Notes under the pieces: model-generated
Database searches by the model: none
Told to the model about the DNA's origin: nothing
What the model saw: the letters and a program-made list of their open reading frames with translations, nothing else
Part shown: positions 56,253-64,000 of the stretch, piece after piece
Position numbering within the stretch: the first letter of the stretch is position 1
Layout: each line of letters starts with the position of its first letter
Assembly: GCF_007097155.1 (NCBI RefSeq)
Contig: NZ_VJWA01000002.1
Location: 310,001 to 374,000 of the forward strand
From: Glacieibacterium frigidum
GTDB taxonomy: Bacteria; Pseudomonadota; Alphaproteobacteria; Sphingomonadales; Sphingomonadaceae
Length of the DNA stretch: 64,000 nucleotides
Direction of reading: 5' to 3'
Program-made: the position numbers and the translations under genes

Positions 56253-56909
56253 ATGTCGTTCATCAAAGCCTTTGCCGTCGCCGCCGCACTGCTGGCGTCG
56301 GGCGCTGCCAACGCCGCAATCACCGTCTATACCGATCAGGCATCGTTCCTTGCCGCCGTCTCGGCGCCGGGTGTCGACGGCTACGACGGCTTCAACATTT
56401 TCGGGACCACCAATTCGCCGATCACGCGGAGCGCCGGCAGCTATGGCTATACCGCCAGTGCTGGAAACGGCTTCTTCGGGGCCGGCACCGTCGGTGACCC
56501 TTGGCTCTCGACCACTACCGCGACCGATCCGATCGTTCTCAATGCCTTCACGGGTGGCGTGCGCGGCGTGGGCGGCCTGTTCTTCGGCAGCGATATCGGG
56601 GGCAGCTTCCAGGCCGGAGACGTGGTGCTGAACGCCACCGACGCCAGCGGCACGGTCACGCGGACCATCCTGAACGCGACGACGAGCAGCTTCCTCGGCT
56701 TCGTCACCGACGGCGCGTTCACGTCGATCAGCATCGCGTCCGTGCAGCCGGGGCCGGGGAGCTTCCTGTGGCCGACGATCGAGAACCTGACGCTGGCCGG
56801 CGCCGCGGTCGCCCCTGGCGTGCCCGAGCCCGCGAGCTGGGCGCTGATGATCGGTGGTTTCGGCCTCGTCGGCGCCGCGATGCGTCGCAAGGCGCTCGCC
56901 GCCGCCTGA
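56253..56909 (+). CDS. PEP-CTERM sorted exported protein
   Basis: A 218-residue protein with signal peptide (FIKAFAVAAALLASGAANA), a beta-rich domain starting ITVYTDQASFLAAV and containing VRGVGGLFFGSDIGGSFQAG, and the tail PEPASWALMIGGFG followed by MRRKA. The domain resembles secreted PEP-CTERM proteins of sphingomonads without enzyme motifs. AGGGGAG precedes ATG 56253. The 95 bases upstream are markedly AT-rich and should hold a strong promoter. Confidence 0.88.
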   Translation: MSFIKAFAVAAALLASGAANAAITVYTDQASFLAAVSAPGVDGYDGFNIFGTTNSPITRSAGSYGYTASAGNGFFGAGTVGDPWLSTTTATDPIVLNAFTGGVRGVGGLFFGSDIGGSFQAGDVVLNATDASGTVTRTILNATTSSFLGFVTDGAFTSISIASVQPGPGSFLWPTIENLTLAGAAVAPGVPEPASWALMIGGFGLVGAAMRRKALAAA

Positions 56910-56922
56910 ACGGACTTTCCGG

Positions 56923-56949
56923 TGCCGCCCGCCTGAACGGCGGGCGGCA
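56923..56949. terminator. Hairpin between convergent genes
   Basis: A perfect 11-base stem TGCCGCCCGCC / GGCGGGCGGCA with loop TGAAC lies between the PEP-CTERM gene and the convergent SDR gene. It has no T run, so it may stop or merely stabilise both messages. Confidence 0.6.
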
Positions 56950-56958
56950 TCCGGACCC

Positions 56959-57753
56959 TCAGCCCGGGCTCGCCGCCGATCCTGCAAGCAGGCCGCCGTC
57001 GAGGTTGAACTCCGACCCCGTGACGTACGCGGCCTCGTCCGACGCGAGATAGGCGACCAGCGCCGCGACCTCATCGACCGTGCCGAAGCGTTTGAGCGGC
57101 GTATCCTTGACGAACGCCGCCATCGCCGCCTCGCGGTCCTCCGCACCCGCCAACATCGCATCCCAGATCGGCGTCAGGATTGCCGCCGGATGGACCGAGT
57201 TGCACCGCACCCGCAGCCCCTGCTGCGCGCAATAGAGCGCCACCGATTTGCTGTGATTGCGCACCGCCGCCTTCGACGAGGCATAGGCCGCGGCACCCGG
57301 AATGCCGACCAGCCCCGACCGCGACGAGATGTTGACGATCGACCCGTCGCCCGTCGCCCGCATCGCGCGGATCGCATGCTTGCAGCCGAGGAACACGCCA
57401 TCGAGGTTGACCGCATGGACGCGGTGCCATTCGGCGAGCGTCGCATGCTCGGGGTCGTGCGCGGCGGGGCCGTCCTCGAAGCCGGTGATGCCGGCATTGT
57501 TGACCAGGATGTCGAGTCGGCCGTCGCGCTCCAGTACCTGCGCGAAGGTGGCGACCCACGCCTCCTCGTCGCGCACGTCGAGCCGCGTGAACCGCGCCGC
57601 CGCACCCAGTTCGGCGGCGATCGCCACACCCGCGTCGTCGATATCGGTCAGCCACACGATCGCCCCCTCGGCGGCGAAGCGCCGCGCGACCGCTTCGCCA
57701 ATCCCGCGCGCGGCGCCGGTGATCAGCGCGACCTTGTCCGTCAATCGATGCAT
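56959..57753 (-). CDS. Short-chain dehydrogenase/reductase
   Basis: This 264-residue classical SDR has the cofactor loop TGAARGIG, acidic switch in TDIDD (pointing to NAD rather than NADP), NNAG, the catalytic Ser in NISSRSG and YASSKAA. AGGAGA precedes ATG 57753; the longer frame to 57840 is not supported. The substrate is unknown. Its upstream region is shared with a divergent hypothetical gene. Confidence 0.9.
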   Translation of the reverse strand: MHRLTDKVALITGAARGIGEAVARRFAAEGAIVWLTDIDDAGVAIAAELGAAARFTRLDVRDEEAWVATFAQVLERDGRLDILVNNAGITGFEDGPAAHDPEHATLAEWHRVHAVNLDGVFLGCKHAIRAMRATGDGSIVNISSRSGLVGIPGAAAYASSKAAVRNHSKSVALYCAQQGLRVRCNSVHPAAILTPIWDAMLAGAEDREAAMAAFVKDTPLKRFGTVDEVAALVAYLASDEAAYVTGSEFNLDGGLLAGSAASPG

Positions 57754-57905
57754 GTCCGTCTCCTGCCGGGCACGCGCATAGCAGCGCACCCGGCCGCGCG
57801 CTTGGCAAAGCGTCGTGCTGAAACTAGCAAAGCGCGACACATTCGGGGGTTTCGCGTGGACGCTTGCGCCAGCTCGATGATCGCCGCCGGTCGCGGCGAT
57901 CGACC

Positions 57906-58394
57906 GTGACGGCCCTGCAGGACCGCCTCGCGGCCATGCGCGAGCGCGCCAGGCAGCGCGCCTTCGTCGCCGACCGTGCCGACTATGTCCGCAGCGTGCC
58001 AGTCCTCGCCACGCTGGAAGCCAATGGCGATGCCTACGACTCGTTCGACTATCGCCGCATCAGGGGTCCGCTGAACGAATGGGCGCACGACCCCGCCCGC
58101 TGGCCGATCGTCGTCGAGGCATGCCGCGATCTTCCCGCCGGTCCCGCCGAGCGCGATGCAGCGATCGTCGCCGAAGTCGCCCGGGTGTTCGGCGACGTGC
58201 CCGAACTGACGGTCATCCTGCGCCGGGAGTCGCTGGTCCTCGAGGTGCCGGTCCCGGTGTTCGCCAGCCGGCTTGCCGTGCTGATCGCCAGCGCCGGGGC
58301 GTCCGAAATCGGCGTCACGGCCCCACCCTTCGACCGCATCATCGAGGTGCACCCCCCGACGATCGCCATCGGCACCTTGCCACCGGCGCGCTAA
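57906..58394 (+). CDS. Hypothetical protein
   Basis: A 162-residue soluble protein that I do not recognise. It is helical at the start ([25 protein letters not shown]) with a later alternating strand/helix pattern ([28 protein letters not shown]). Codon use is like the neighbours, which supports a real gene. A perfect hairpin GATCGCCGC / GCGGCGATC (57879-57901) ends four bases before GTG 57906 and could hide the start; no ribosome binding site is obvious. An internal ATG at MRERARQ is an alternative start. Confidence 0.55.
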   Translation: MTALQDRLAAMRERARQRAFVADRADYVRSVPVLATLEANGDAYDSFDYRRIRGPLNEWAHDPARWPIVVEACRDLPAGPAERDAAIVAEVARVFGDVPELTVILRRESLVLEVPVPVFASRLAVLIASAGASEIGVTAPPFDRIIEVHPPTIAIGTLPPAR

Positions 58395-58483
58395 TCCTAG
58401 CGGCGCCCTAGGCAATCGATCCTTCACCCCGCCGCAGATTTGCTTGCTTTCATCGCGCGCCCCGAGCGCCCATCTGCTCGCCC

Positions 58484-59242
58484 ATGAACATGCCAACCGG
58501 GCGCGTCCTGCTCGTCGGAGCCGGACCGGGTGCCCCCGACCTCCTCACCCTGCGTGCCGCGCGTGCCCTCACGAGCGCCGACGTCGTCGTGCATGACGGG
58601 CTGATCGACCCGGCGGTGCTCGACCTCGCGCCGAACGCGCGCCGCGTCGACGTCAGCAAGCGGCGGGCGCGCCACACGCTGCCGCAGGACGAGATCGGCG
58701 CGCTGCTGGTGCGCGAGGCGCAGGCCGGCAATATCGTCGTGCGGCTGAAGGGCGGCGACCCGTTCGTCTTCGGGCGGGGCGGCGAGGAAGTCTCGGCATG
58801 CGTCGATGCCGGCGTTGCGGTCGAGGTCATCCCCGGGGTGTCGTCGGCACTCGGTGCGGCGGCGCAGGCGCAGATGCCGCTGACGCACCGCGATCACGCC
58901 TCGACGCTCAGCTTCGTCGCGGGCACCTGCCAGGGCCTCGCCGAACAGGACTGGACGGGGCTGGCGGGCCACGGCCGCACGCTCGTCATCTACATGGGCG
59001 TCGCGACCGCGCAGCTGATCGCCGAGAAGTTGATGGCCGACGGCCTGTCGCCCGATACGCCGTGCGCGATCCTCGAGCGCGGCACCCACGACGATGCGCG
59101 CGCGCTGCGCACCCTGCTCGCCGACCTCGGCGACGCGGTGGCGCGCGAGGGCGTGCGCTCGCCGGCGCTCATCGTCGTCGGCGCGGTCGCGGCGCTCGGG
59201 ACCGCGACCGACGTGCTCAACCGATTGAAGGCTTTCGCATGA
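58484..59242 (+). CDS. cobA: Uroporphyrinogen-III C-methyltransferase
   Basis: This 252-residue SAM-dependent enzyme makes precorrin-2 from uroporphyrinogen III, here for siroheme. The N-terminal glycine motif VGAGPGAPDLLTLRA, VVRLKGGDPFVFGRGGEE and VIPGVSSALGAAA are clear. It lacks the CysG ferrochelatase part. It heads the sulfite reductase operon and overlaps the next gene by ATGA, so siroheme synthesis is coupled to its user CysI. Confidence 0.94.
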   Translation: MNMPTGRVLLVGAGPGAPDLLTLRAARALTSADVVVHDGLIDPAVLDLAPNARRVDVSKRRARHTLPQDEIGALLVREAQAGNIVVRLKGGDPFVFGRGGEEVSACVDAGVAVEVIPGVSSALGAAAQAQMPLTHRDHASTLSFVAGTCQGLAEQDWTGLAGHGRTLVIYMGVATAQLIAEKLMADGLSPDTPCAILERGTHDDARALRTLLADLGDAVAREGVRSPALIVVGAVAALGTATDVLNRLKAFA

Positions 59243-59496
59243 TCAAGCTGCTGACCGGCAACGAGCTTCTGACCGGCGACGTGCTGTGGTGGACGGGCGC
59301 GGGGTGGAGCCTCCACCTGCGCGACGCCGTCGCGGTCGACGACCCTGCGCTGCTCGCGCGCATCGTCGCCGAGGAGCGCGTCAACGATCCGACCTTCATC
59401 GACGCCGAGCCCGGCAATCCGCCGGTACCGCGCACGGCACGCGAACGCATCCGCGGGGTCGGCCCCTCCGTCCGCCCCGATCTGGCGAGGATCTGA
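59239..59496 (+). CDS. DUF2849 domain protein
   Basis: This 85-residue protein starts with IKLLTGNELLTGDVLWWTG and contains VNDPTFIDAEPG, typical of DUF2849. The family is regularly found just before alphaproteobacterial cysI and has no proven function; a role in the reductase complex or its assembly is inferred from context. It overlaps cobA (ATGA) and cysI (TGATG). Confidence 0.85.
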   Translation: MIKLLTGNELLTGDVLWWTGAGWSLHLRDAVAVDDPALLARIVAEERVNDPTFIDAEPGNPPVPRTARERIRGVGPSVRPDLARI

Positions 59497-61133
59497 TGTA
59501 CAAGTACGACCAATACGACCAGGCGCTCGTCGATGCGCGCGTCGACGAGTTCCGCGACCAGGTGGCGCGGCGGCTGGCGGGCGAGATCACCGAGGACCAG
59601 TTCAAGCCGCTGCGGCTGATGAACGGCCTGTACCTGCAGCTGCACGCGTACATGCTGCGCGTCGCCATCCCCTATGGCACGCTGTCGTCGCCGCAGCTGC
59701 GCATGCTCGCGCACATCTCGCGCAAGTACGACCGCGACTACGCGCATTTCACGACCCGGCAGAACATCCAGTACAACTGGATCAAGCTGGAGCAGGCGCC
59801 CGACCTGATGGCCGACTTGGCGTCGGTCGAGATGCACGCCATCCAGACCAGCGGCAACTGCATCCGCAACATCAGCAGCGATCAGTTCGCCGGTGCCGCC
59901 GCCGACGAGGTGGCCGACCCGCGCCCCTATGCCGAGCTGCTGCGCCAATGGTCGAGCTTCCATCCCGAATTCAGCTTCCTGCCGCGCAAGTTCAAGATCG
60001 CGGTGACCGCCAGCGACACCGACCGTGCGGCGATCCAGCTCCACGACATCGGGCTCCAGCTGGTCCGCAAGGACGGGCAGCTGGGTTTCCGCGTCCTCGT
60101 CGGAGGCGGCATGGGCCGCACCCCGATGATCGGGCACTGGGTACGCGAGTTCATCCCCGTGTCGCAGTATCTGACCTATTGCGAGGCGATCCTGCGCGTC
60201 TACAACCGCTACGGACGCCGCGACAACATCTACAAGGCGCGGATCAAGATCCTCGTCCACGAGCTCGGCGCCGAGGAATTCACGCGGCAGGTCGAGGCCG
60301 AGTTCGCGGCGATGTCGGACCTGGGCCTCGACGCCCCGCAGGCCGAGGTCGACCGCATCGCCGCGCAGTTCGCCGATCCGGAGTACGACGCCGGCGCGCC
60401 AGACACGCTCGATCGTTCGGACCCCGACTTCGCCGTCTGGGTCGACCAGAACGTGCATGCCCACAAGCATGCCGGCTATGCGATCGCGACGATCAGCCTG
60501 AAGCCGCCGCGCGGCATCCCGGGCGACGCGTCGTCGGCACAGATGGACCTGATCGCCGACCTGGCGGAGCGCTACAGCTTCGGCGAGCTGCGCGTCACGC
60601 ACAGCCAGAACCTCGTCCTCGCGCATGTCCGCAAGGCCGACCTGTACGCGCTGTGGCAGGCACTGGCCGAGGCGGACCTCGCGACGCCGAACCTCGACCT
60701 CGTCACCGACATCATCGCCTGCCCCGGCCTCGATTACTGCACGCTGGCTAACGCGCGCTCGATCCCCGTCGCGCAGAAGATCGCGGCGCGCTTCGAAAGC
60801 GACCTTGCCCGCCAGCGCGACATCGGCGAGCTGAAGATCAAGGTGTCGGGCTGCATCAACGCCTGCGGCCACCACCACGCCGGGCACATCGGCATCCTCG
60901 GCGTCGACCGGAAGGGCGAGGAGAGCTACCAGCTCAGCCTCGGCGGGTCGGGCGCGGAGGACGCGAGCCTGGCGAAGATCCTCGGCCCCGGCTTCAACAA
61001 GGCGGGCGTCGTCGATGCGGTCGAGAAGATCATCGAACGCTACCGCAGCGTCCGCAGCGGACCCGACGAGCGGTTCCTCGACACCTATCGCCGCCTCGGC
61101 GACGCGCCTTTCAAGGAAGCGGTCTATGGGTAG
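59496..61133 (+). CDS. cysI: Sulfite reductase, siroheme/4Fe-4S hemoprotein
   Basis: This 545-residue enzyme reduces sulfite to sulfide with six electrons. The ferredoxin-like repeats include FTTRQNIQYNWI and RVTHSQNLVL. The cluster and siroheme cysteines are Cys409 and Cys415 (CPGLDYC) and Cys453 and Cys457 (CINAC). No flavoprotein subunit gene is nearby, so electrons probably come from ferredoxin or a distant reductase. A nitrite reductase role is less likely because cysH shares the operon. Confidence 0.93.
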   Translation: MYKYDQYDQALVDARVDEFRDQVARRLAGEITEDQFKPLRLMNGLYLQLHAYMLRVAIPYGTLSSPQLRMLAHISRKYDRDYAHFTTRQNIQYNWIKLEQAPDLMADLASVEMHAIQTSGNCIRNISSDQFAGAAADEVADPRPYAELLRQWSSFHPEFSFLPRKFKIAVTASDTDRAAIQLHDIGLQLVRKDGQLGFRVLVGGGMGRTPMIGHWVREFIPVSQYLTYCEAILRVYNRYGRRDNIYKARIKILVHELGAEEFTRQVEAEFAAMSDLGLDAPQAEVDRIAAQFADPEYDAGAPDTLDRSDPDFAVWVDQNVHAHKHAGYAIATISLKPPRGIPGDASSAQMDLIADLAERYSFGELRVTHSQNLVLAHVRKADLYALWQALAEADLATPNLDLVTDIIACPGLDYCTLANARSIPVAQKIAARFESDLARQRDIGELKIKVSGCINACGHHHAGHIGILGVDRKGEESYQLSLGGSGAEDASLAKILGPGFNKAGVVDAVEKIIERYRSVRSGPDERFLDTYRRLGDAPFKEAVYG

Positions 61134-61527
61134 CCGTGTCGCGGTGTTTCCCGCCGGCCGGCAGGACCTCTATACCCGCAACCGCTACTCGGCGGCGGTC
61201 GCGTCGGGTGGCTTCCTGTTCGTTTCCGGCCAGGTCGGCAGCCGCGAGGACGGCAGCCCCGAACCCGATCCGGAGGCGCAGCTGCGCCTGGCCTTCCAGA
61301 ACCTCAACGCCGTGCTTGTCGCGGGCGGCTGCAGCTTCGACGACGTGATCGACTTCACCATCTACCTGACCGACCCCGAGAATGATTTTGCATATTGGGG
61401 GACGGTCGCGCCGGAGTTCTGGGGCGAACCCCCCTATCCGACGCTGACCGGCATCGGCGTGACGTGGCTCTACGGCTTTCGTTTCGAACTCAAGGTCACG
61501 GCCAGAATTCCCGGGGAAACCGCATGA
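61126..61527 (+). CDS. RidA family protein
   Basis: This 133-residue protein of the RidA/YjgF fold has GGFLFVSGQVGSREDGS, FQNLNAVLVAGGCSFDDVIDFTIYLTD and PTLTGIGVTWLYGFRFELKVTA. The last segment lacks the canonical arginine of imine-deaminating RidA (usually in R-x-x-V/A-x-V near this point), so it may belong to another subgroup. It overlaps the end of cysI by eight bases and the next gene by ATGA, an unusual member of a sulfur operon. Confidence 0.85.
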   Translation: MGSRVAVFPAGRQDLYTRNRYSAAVASGGFLFVSGQVGSREDGSPEPDPEAQLRLAFQNLNAVLVAGGCSFDDVIDFTIYLTDPENDFAYWGTVAPEFWGEPPYPTLTGIGVTWLYGFRFELKVTARIPGETA

Positions 61528-62006
61528 GCGACGTTCAAGACCAGTCCCCCGTCGCCGACGCCGCGCCGGTGCCGTTCGACGATGCACCCGCGCGGCTGCG
61601 CTTCCGCGACGACGCGCCCGACGACGGCCCGCTGGTGTCGCTGGCGGACCTGCTGCTCGACAGCAATGCCGCCGCGGTCCGTCTCGACCCCGCCGACGAC
61701 GCGCGCAAGCTGCTGCCGCACCTCGGCCGCCTGCGGCTGATCGAGGTGACCTTCCCCAAGTATCGCGACGGGCGCGGCTATTCGACCGCGCGCATCGTGC
61801 GCGAGGCGGGCTTCACCGGCGAACTGCGCGCCGCCGGCGACGTGCTGCTCGACCAGATCGTCTTCATGCGCCGCGTCGGCTTCGACAGCTTCGCGCCGGT
61901 CAAGCCGCTCGACCCGGCGCAGGTCGAGACCGCGCTGAAGCGCTTCCCGTTCGTGTATCAAAAGGCCGCCGATGATCAGCAGCCCGTCTGGGCACTTCGT
62001 GGCTAA
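61524..62006 (+). CDS. DUF934 domain protein
   Basis: A 160-residue protein with the DUF934 core: LRLIEVTFPKYRDGRGYSTARIVRE, GELRAAGDVLLDQIVFMRRVGFDSF. The family lies between cysI and cysH in many Proteobacteria and is thought to help sulfite reduction; its exact task is unknown. Its end overlaps cysH by 35 bases. Confidence 0.9.
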   Translation: MSDVQDQSPVADAAPVPFDDAPARLRFRDDAPDDGPLVSLADLLLDSNAAAVRLDPADDARKLLPHLGRLRLIEVTFPKYRDGRGYSTARIVREAGFTGELRAAGDVLLDQIVFMRRVGFDSFAPVKPLDPAQVETALKRFPFVYQKAADDQQPVWALRG

Positions 62007-62730
62007 TCCGCAGCGCATCCCCGAAATCATCGACACCGCGCCGGCGTTCACCCCCGTCGACGTCGAGCGCCTGACCGCGAAATATGCCGGCGTCGACACC
62101 ATGACGATGCTCGCCGACCTGCTGACGGGCGAACTGCGCGGGCGCGTCGCGGCGGTATCGTCGTTCGGCGCCGAGAGCGCGGTGCTCCTCGACCTCGTTG
62201 CCGCGGTCGACCGCGACGTGCCGGTGATTTTCGTCAACACGCAGAAGATCTTCGGCGAGACGCTGGCGTATCGCGACGAGCTCGCCGAGCGGCTGGGTTT
62301 CACCGACCTGCGCGTCTACCGCCCCGATCCGTACCTGCTGGCGCAGAAGGACAAGACCAGCCTGCGCTGGAGCTATGACCCCGACGGCTGCTGCGACCTG
62401 CGCAAGGTCGAGCCGCTGCGCCGTGCGCTGGCGCCGTTCGACGCGTGGATCAGCGGCCGCAAGGGTTTCGGCAGTCGCGCCGGGCTGCCGCGCTTCGAGA
62501 TCGACGAGGGGCGGCTGAAGATCAACGCGCTCGCCGACTGGTCGAAGGCCGACCTCGACGCGCACTTCGCCGCCGCCGCGCTGCCCCGGCATCCGCTGGA
62601 AGCACAGGGCTATCCGTCGGTCGGCTGCGTGCCGTGCACCTCGCAGGTCGCGCCGGGCGAGGACCCGCGTGCGGGCCGCTGGCGCGGCTGGGACAAGACC
62701 GAGTGCGGCATCCACGAACCGGTGTTCTGA
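61972..62730 (+). CDS. cysH: Adenylyl-sulfate reductase (thioredoxin-dependent, 4Fe-4S type)
   Basis: A 252-residue protein. It carries paired cysteines Cys140-Cys141 (GCCDLRKVEPL), Cys219-x-x-Cys222 (GCVPCTSQ) and the catalytic Cys245 (ECGIHEP). The CC plus CxxC set binds a 4Fe-4S cluster and marks enzymes that reduce APS directly rather than PAPS. It provides sulfite for CysI. It is the last gene of the operon, which lacks the ATP sulfurylase genes. Confidence 0.92.
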   Translation: MISSPSGHFVANPQRIPEIIDTAPAFTPVDVERLTAKYAGVDTMTMLADLLTGELRGRVAAVSSFGAESAVLLDLVAAVDRDVPVIFVNTQKIFGETLAYRDELAERLGFTDLRVYRPDPYLLAQKDKTSLRWSYDPDGCCDLRKVEPLRRALAPFDAWISGRKGFGSRAGLPRFEIDEGRLKINALADWSKADLDAHFAAAALPRHPLEAQGYPSVGCVPCTSQVAPGEDPRAGRWRGWDKTECGIHEPVF

Positions 62731-64000
62731 TCAGTCCTCGATCAGGCTCTTGTCGCGCGTGTCGGGGAGCAGCAGCGCCACGGTCAGCGATACCGCCAGC
62801 ATCGCGGTGACGTACCAGTAGAAGCCGGTCTCGATCCCCTCGTCCTTGAACTTGAGCGCGACATATTCCGCCGTGCCGCCGAACAGCGACACCGACACCG
62901 CGTAGGGCAACCCGACGCCCAATGCGCGGACCGAGGCGGGGAACAGCTCGGCCTTCACGACGCCGCTGATCGCGGTGTAGCAGCTAAGCACGGTCAGCGC
63001 CGCGAGGATCAGCGCGAAGCCTTCGAGATGGTTTTGCGCGGTCGACAGCGCGGTTAGCACCGGCACCGTGCCGATCACGCCGAGCGCCCCGAAGGCGATC
63101 AGCTGAGGCCGCCGTCCGAAGCGATCCGACAGCGCGCCGAACAGCGGCTGGATGAGCATGAACACCAGCAGCGTCCCCGCCGACACCAGGCTCGCCTCGG
63201 GCTTGGTCCAACCCGCTGTATTGACCAGGAATTTCTGCATGTACGTGGTGAAGGTGTAGAAGGCGAGGCTGCCGCCCGCCCCCAGCCCGACGACGAGCAG
63301 CGCCGACTTGCGATGCTCCCACAACCGGCTCCAGCGTCCGCGCGCGGCCTCGGCCGATGCCTCGAAGGCGCTCGTCTCGGCGATCGAGCGGCGCAGCCAC
63401 AGCGCGACGATCGCCCCCAGCGCACCGATGAAGAAGGGGATGCGCCAGCCCCACTCGGTCAGGTCGGCCTCGCTCATCGTGCGCTGCAGGATCAGCAGTA
63501 CACCGAGCGCCAGCAGCTGCCCGGCGATCAGCGTGACGTACTGAAACGATGCGATGAAGCCGCGATTACCGGGGCGCGACATCTCGCTCATGTAGGTCGC
63601 GGACGCGCCGTACTCGCCGCCGACCGACAGGCCCTGCCCCAGCCGCGCGATGACGAGGATGATCGGCGCCGCGATCCCGATGCTGGCATAGGGCGGGCAC
63701 ACCGCGACGAGCAGCGAGCCGCCTGCCATCAGCAGCACCGACAGGCTGAGCGCCGCCTTGCGCCCGTGGCGGTCGGCGTACACCCCCAGCCACCAGCCGC
63801 CGACGGGCCGCATCAGGAAGCCGACGGCGAATACGGCGGCCGCGCTCAGCAGCTGTGCGGTCGTGTCGCCCTTGGGAAAGAAGGCGCTCGCGAAGTACAG
63901 CGAGAACGCCGAATAGACGTAGAAGTCGTACCATTCGACGAGATTGCCGATCGACCCCCCGACCAGCGACTTGACGCGCGATGTCTCGCCCGGCCCCCCG
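62731..64000 (-). CDS. MFS transporter, metabolite:H+ symporter family (KgtP/ProP-like), 5' partial
   Basis: About 423 residues are visible; the frame runs past the window edge, where it begins within the cytoplasmic N-terminus (ETSRVKSLVGGSIGNLVEWYDFYVY). MHS signatures are present: GFLMRPVGGWWLGVYADRHGRK, ARLGQGLSVGGEYG and LFGALSDRFGRR. The family carries dicarboxylates, 2-oxoglutarate, proline/betaine or citrate with protons. Similarity of the start to KgtP suggests an organic acid. Its stop abuts the cysH stop in convergent orientation. Confidence 0.88.
   Translation of the reverse strand, partial: GGPGETSRVKSLVGGSIGNLVEWYDFYVYSAFSLYFASAFFPKGDTTAQLLSAAAVFAVGFLMRPVGGWWLGVYADRHGRKAALSLSVLLMAGGSLLVAVCPPYASIGIAAPIILVIARLGQGLSVGGEYGASATYMSEMSRPGNRGFIASFQYVTLIAGQLLALGVLLILQRTMSEADLTEWGWRIPFFIGALGAIVALWLRRSIAETSAFEASAEAARGRWSRLWEHRKSALLVVGLGAGGSLAFYTFTTYMQKFLVNTAGWTKPEASLVSAGTLLVFMLIQPLFGALSDRFGRRPQLIAFGALGVIGTVPVLTALSTAQNHLEGFALILAALTVLSCYTAISGVVKAELFPASVRALGVGLPYAVSVSLFGGTAEYVALKFKDEGIETGFYWYVTAMLAVSLTVALLLPDTRDKSLIED

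Noticed and set aside
58395-58483. Riboswitch or leader upstream of cobA
   Set aside because: Only a small CCTAG / CTAGG inverted repeat is visible. There are no conserved riboswitch boxes.

Overview
The window is high-GC, densely packed bacterial chromosome. It looks like a sphingomonad (Alphaproteobacteria, Sphingomonadales). The reasons are three PEP-CTERM proteins with the sphingomonad-type tail (PEPATW + LMIAGFG + RRR), the chvI/chvG - hprK - EIIA(Man) - HPr block next to pckA, a two-domain M16 peptidase, and small genes such as DUF2849 and DUF934 in a sulfite reductase operon. The genus cannot be fixed from the sequence. I see no rRNA, tRNA, CRISPR array, transposase or prophage gene.

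Layout. 1-3.4 kb: end of an unknown gene, an S9 peptidase, a broken PEP-CTERM gene and the DNA-repair phosphoesterase PdeM. 3.7-10.5 kb: nitrogen/carbon regulatory block (HPr, EIIA, an HprK-RapZ fusion, ChvG, ChvI), a DUF4142 protein and ATP-dependent PEP carboxykinase. 10.5-15.2 kb: glyoxylate shunt (malate synthase, its RamB/ScfR-type regulator, isocitrate lyase). 15.4-24.5 kb: divergent M28 and M16 peptidases, a truncated RadC-like gene, a membrane dipeptidase and a multi-PAS hybrid histidine kinase. 24.7-28.1 kb: Ku and LigD, a complete bacterial NHEJ pair. 28.1-32.7 kb: orphan sulfonate-type binding lipoprotein, TSUP exporter + TIGR02186 protein, then an unrecognised two-gene pair sharing a short motif. 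32.7-37.1 kb: Kup, alanine dehydrogenase, and a JAMM-motif protein coupled to a lipoprotein (possible toxin/immunity pair). 37.2-44.3 kb: DJ-1/PfpI protein, PEP-CTERM protein, a DUF4130-UdgX fusion with its radical SAM partner, a CPA1 antiporter and an alpha/beta hydrolase. 44.3-49.1 kb: TetR + SelO, HAD phosphatase + ferritin-like protein, a structured non-coding segment and a VOC protein. 49.4-56.2 kb: arginine succinyltransferase pathway operon (M20 hydrolase, astA, astD, astB) followed by a secreted protein and a serine hydrolase. 56.2-64 kb: PEP-CTERM protein, SDR, a sulfate-assimilation operon (cobA, DUF2849, cysI, RidA, DUF934, APS-type cysH) and the C-terminal part of an MFS carrier that leaves the window.

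The genes form coherent metabolic units: gluconeogenesis/glyoxylate growth (pckA, aceA, aceB and the ChvIG/PTS regulators), arginine catabolism (ast) and assimilatory sulfate reduction. DNA repair is unusually well represented (PdeM, Ku-LigD, UdgX-radical SAM, RadC remnant).

The most unusual signal is a set of hairpin-in-hairpin palindromes in three sequence families. Two families share the same outer tags (GTCAT ... ACCCA) around different stems. Copies sit between genes but also inside the reading frames of ligD and the udgX fusion, where the frame stays open. One half-element appears to provide the ribosome binding site of astB. Associated with them are a 32-bp exact repeat just downstream of two stop codons, and orphan -35/-10 promoters carrying a palindrome in the spacer. 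One of these promoters leads into a ~255-nt GC-rich structured segment that ends in a terminator-like hairpin, a good candidate for an undescribed non-coding RNA.
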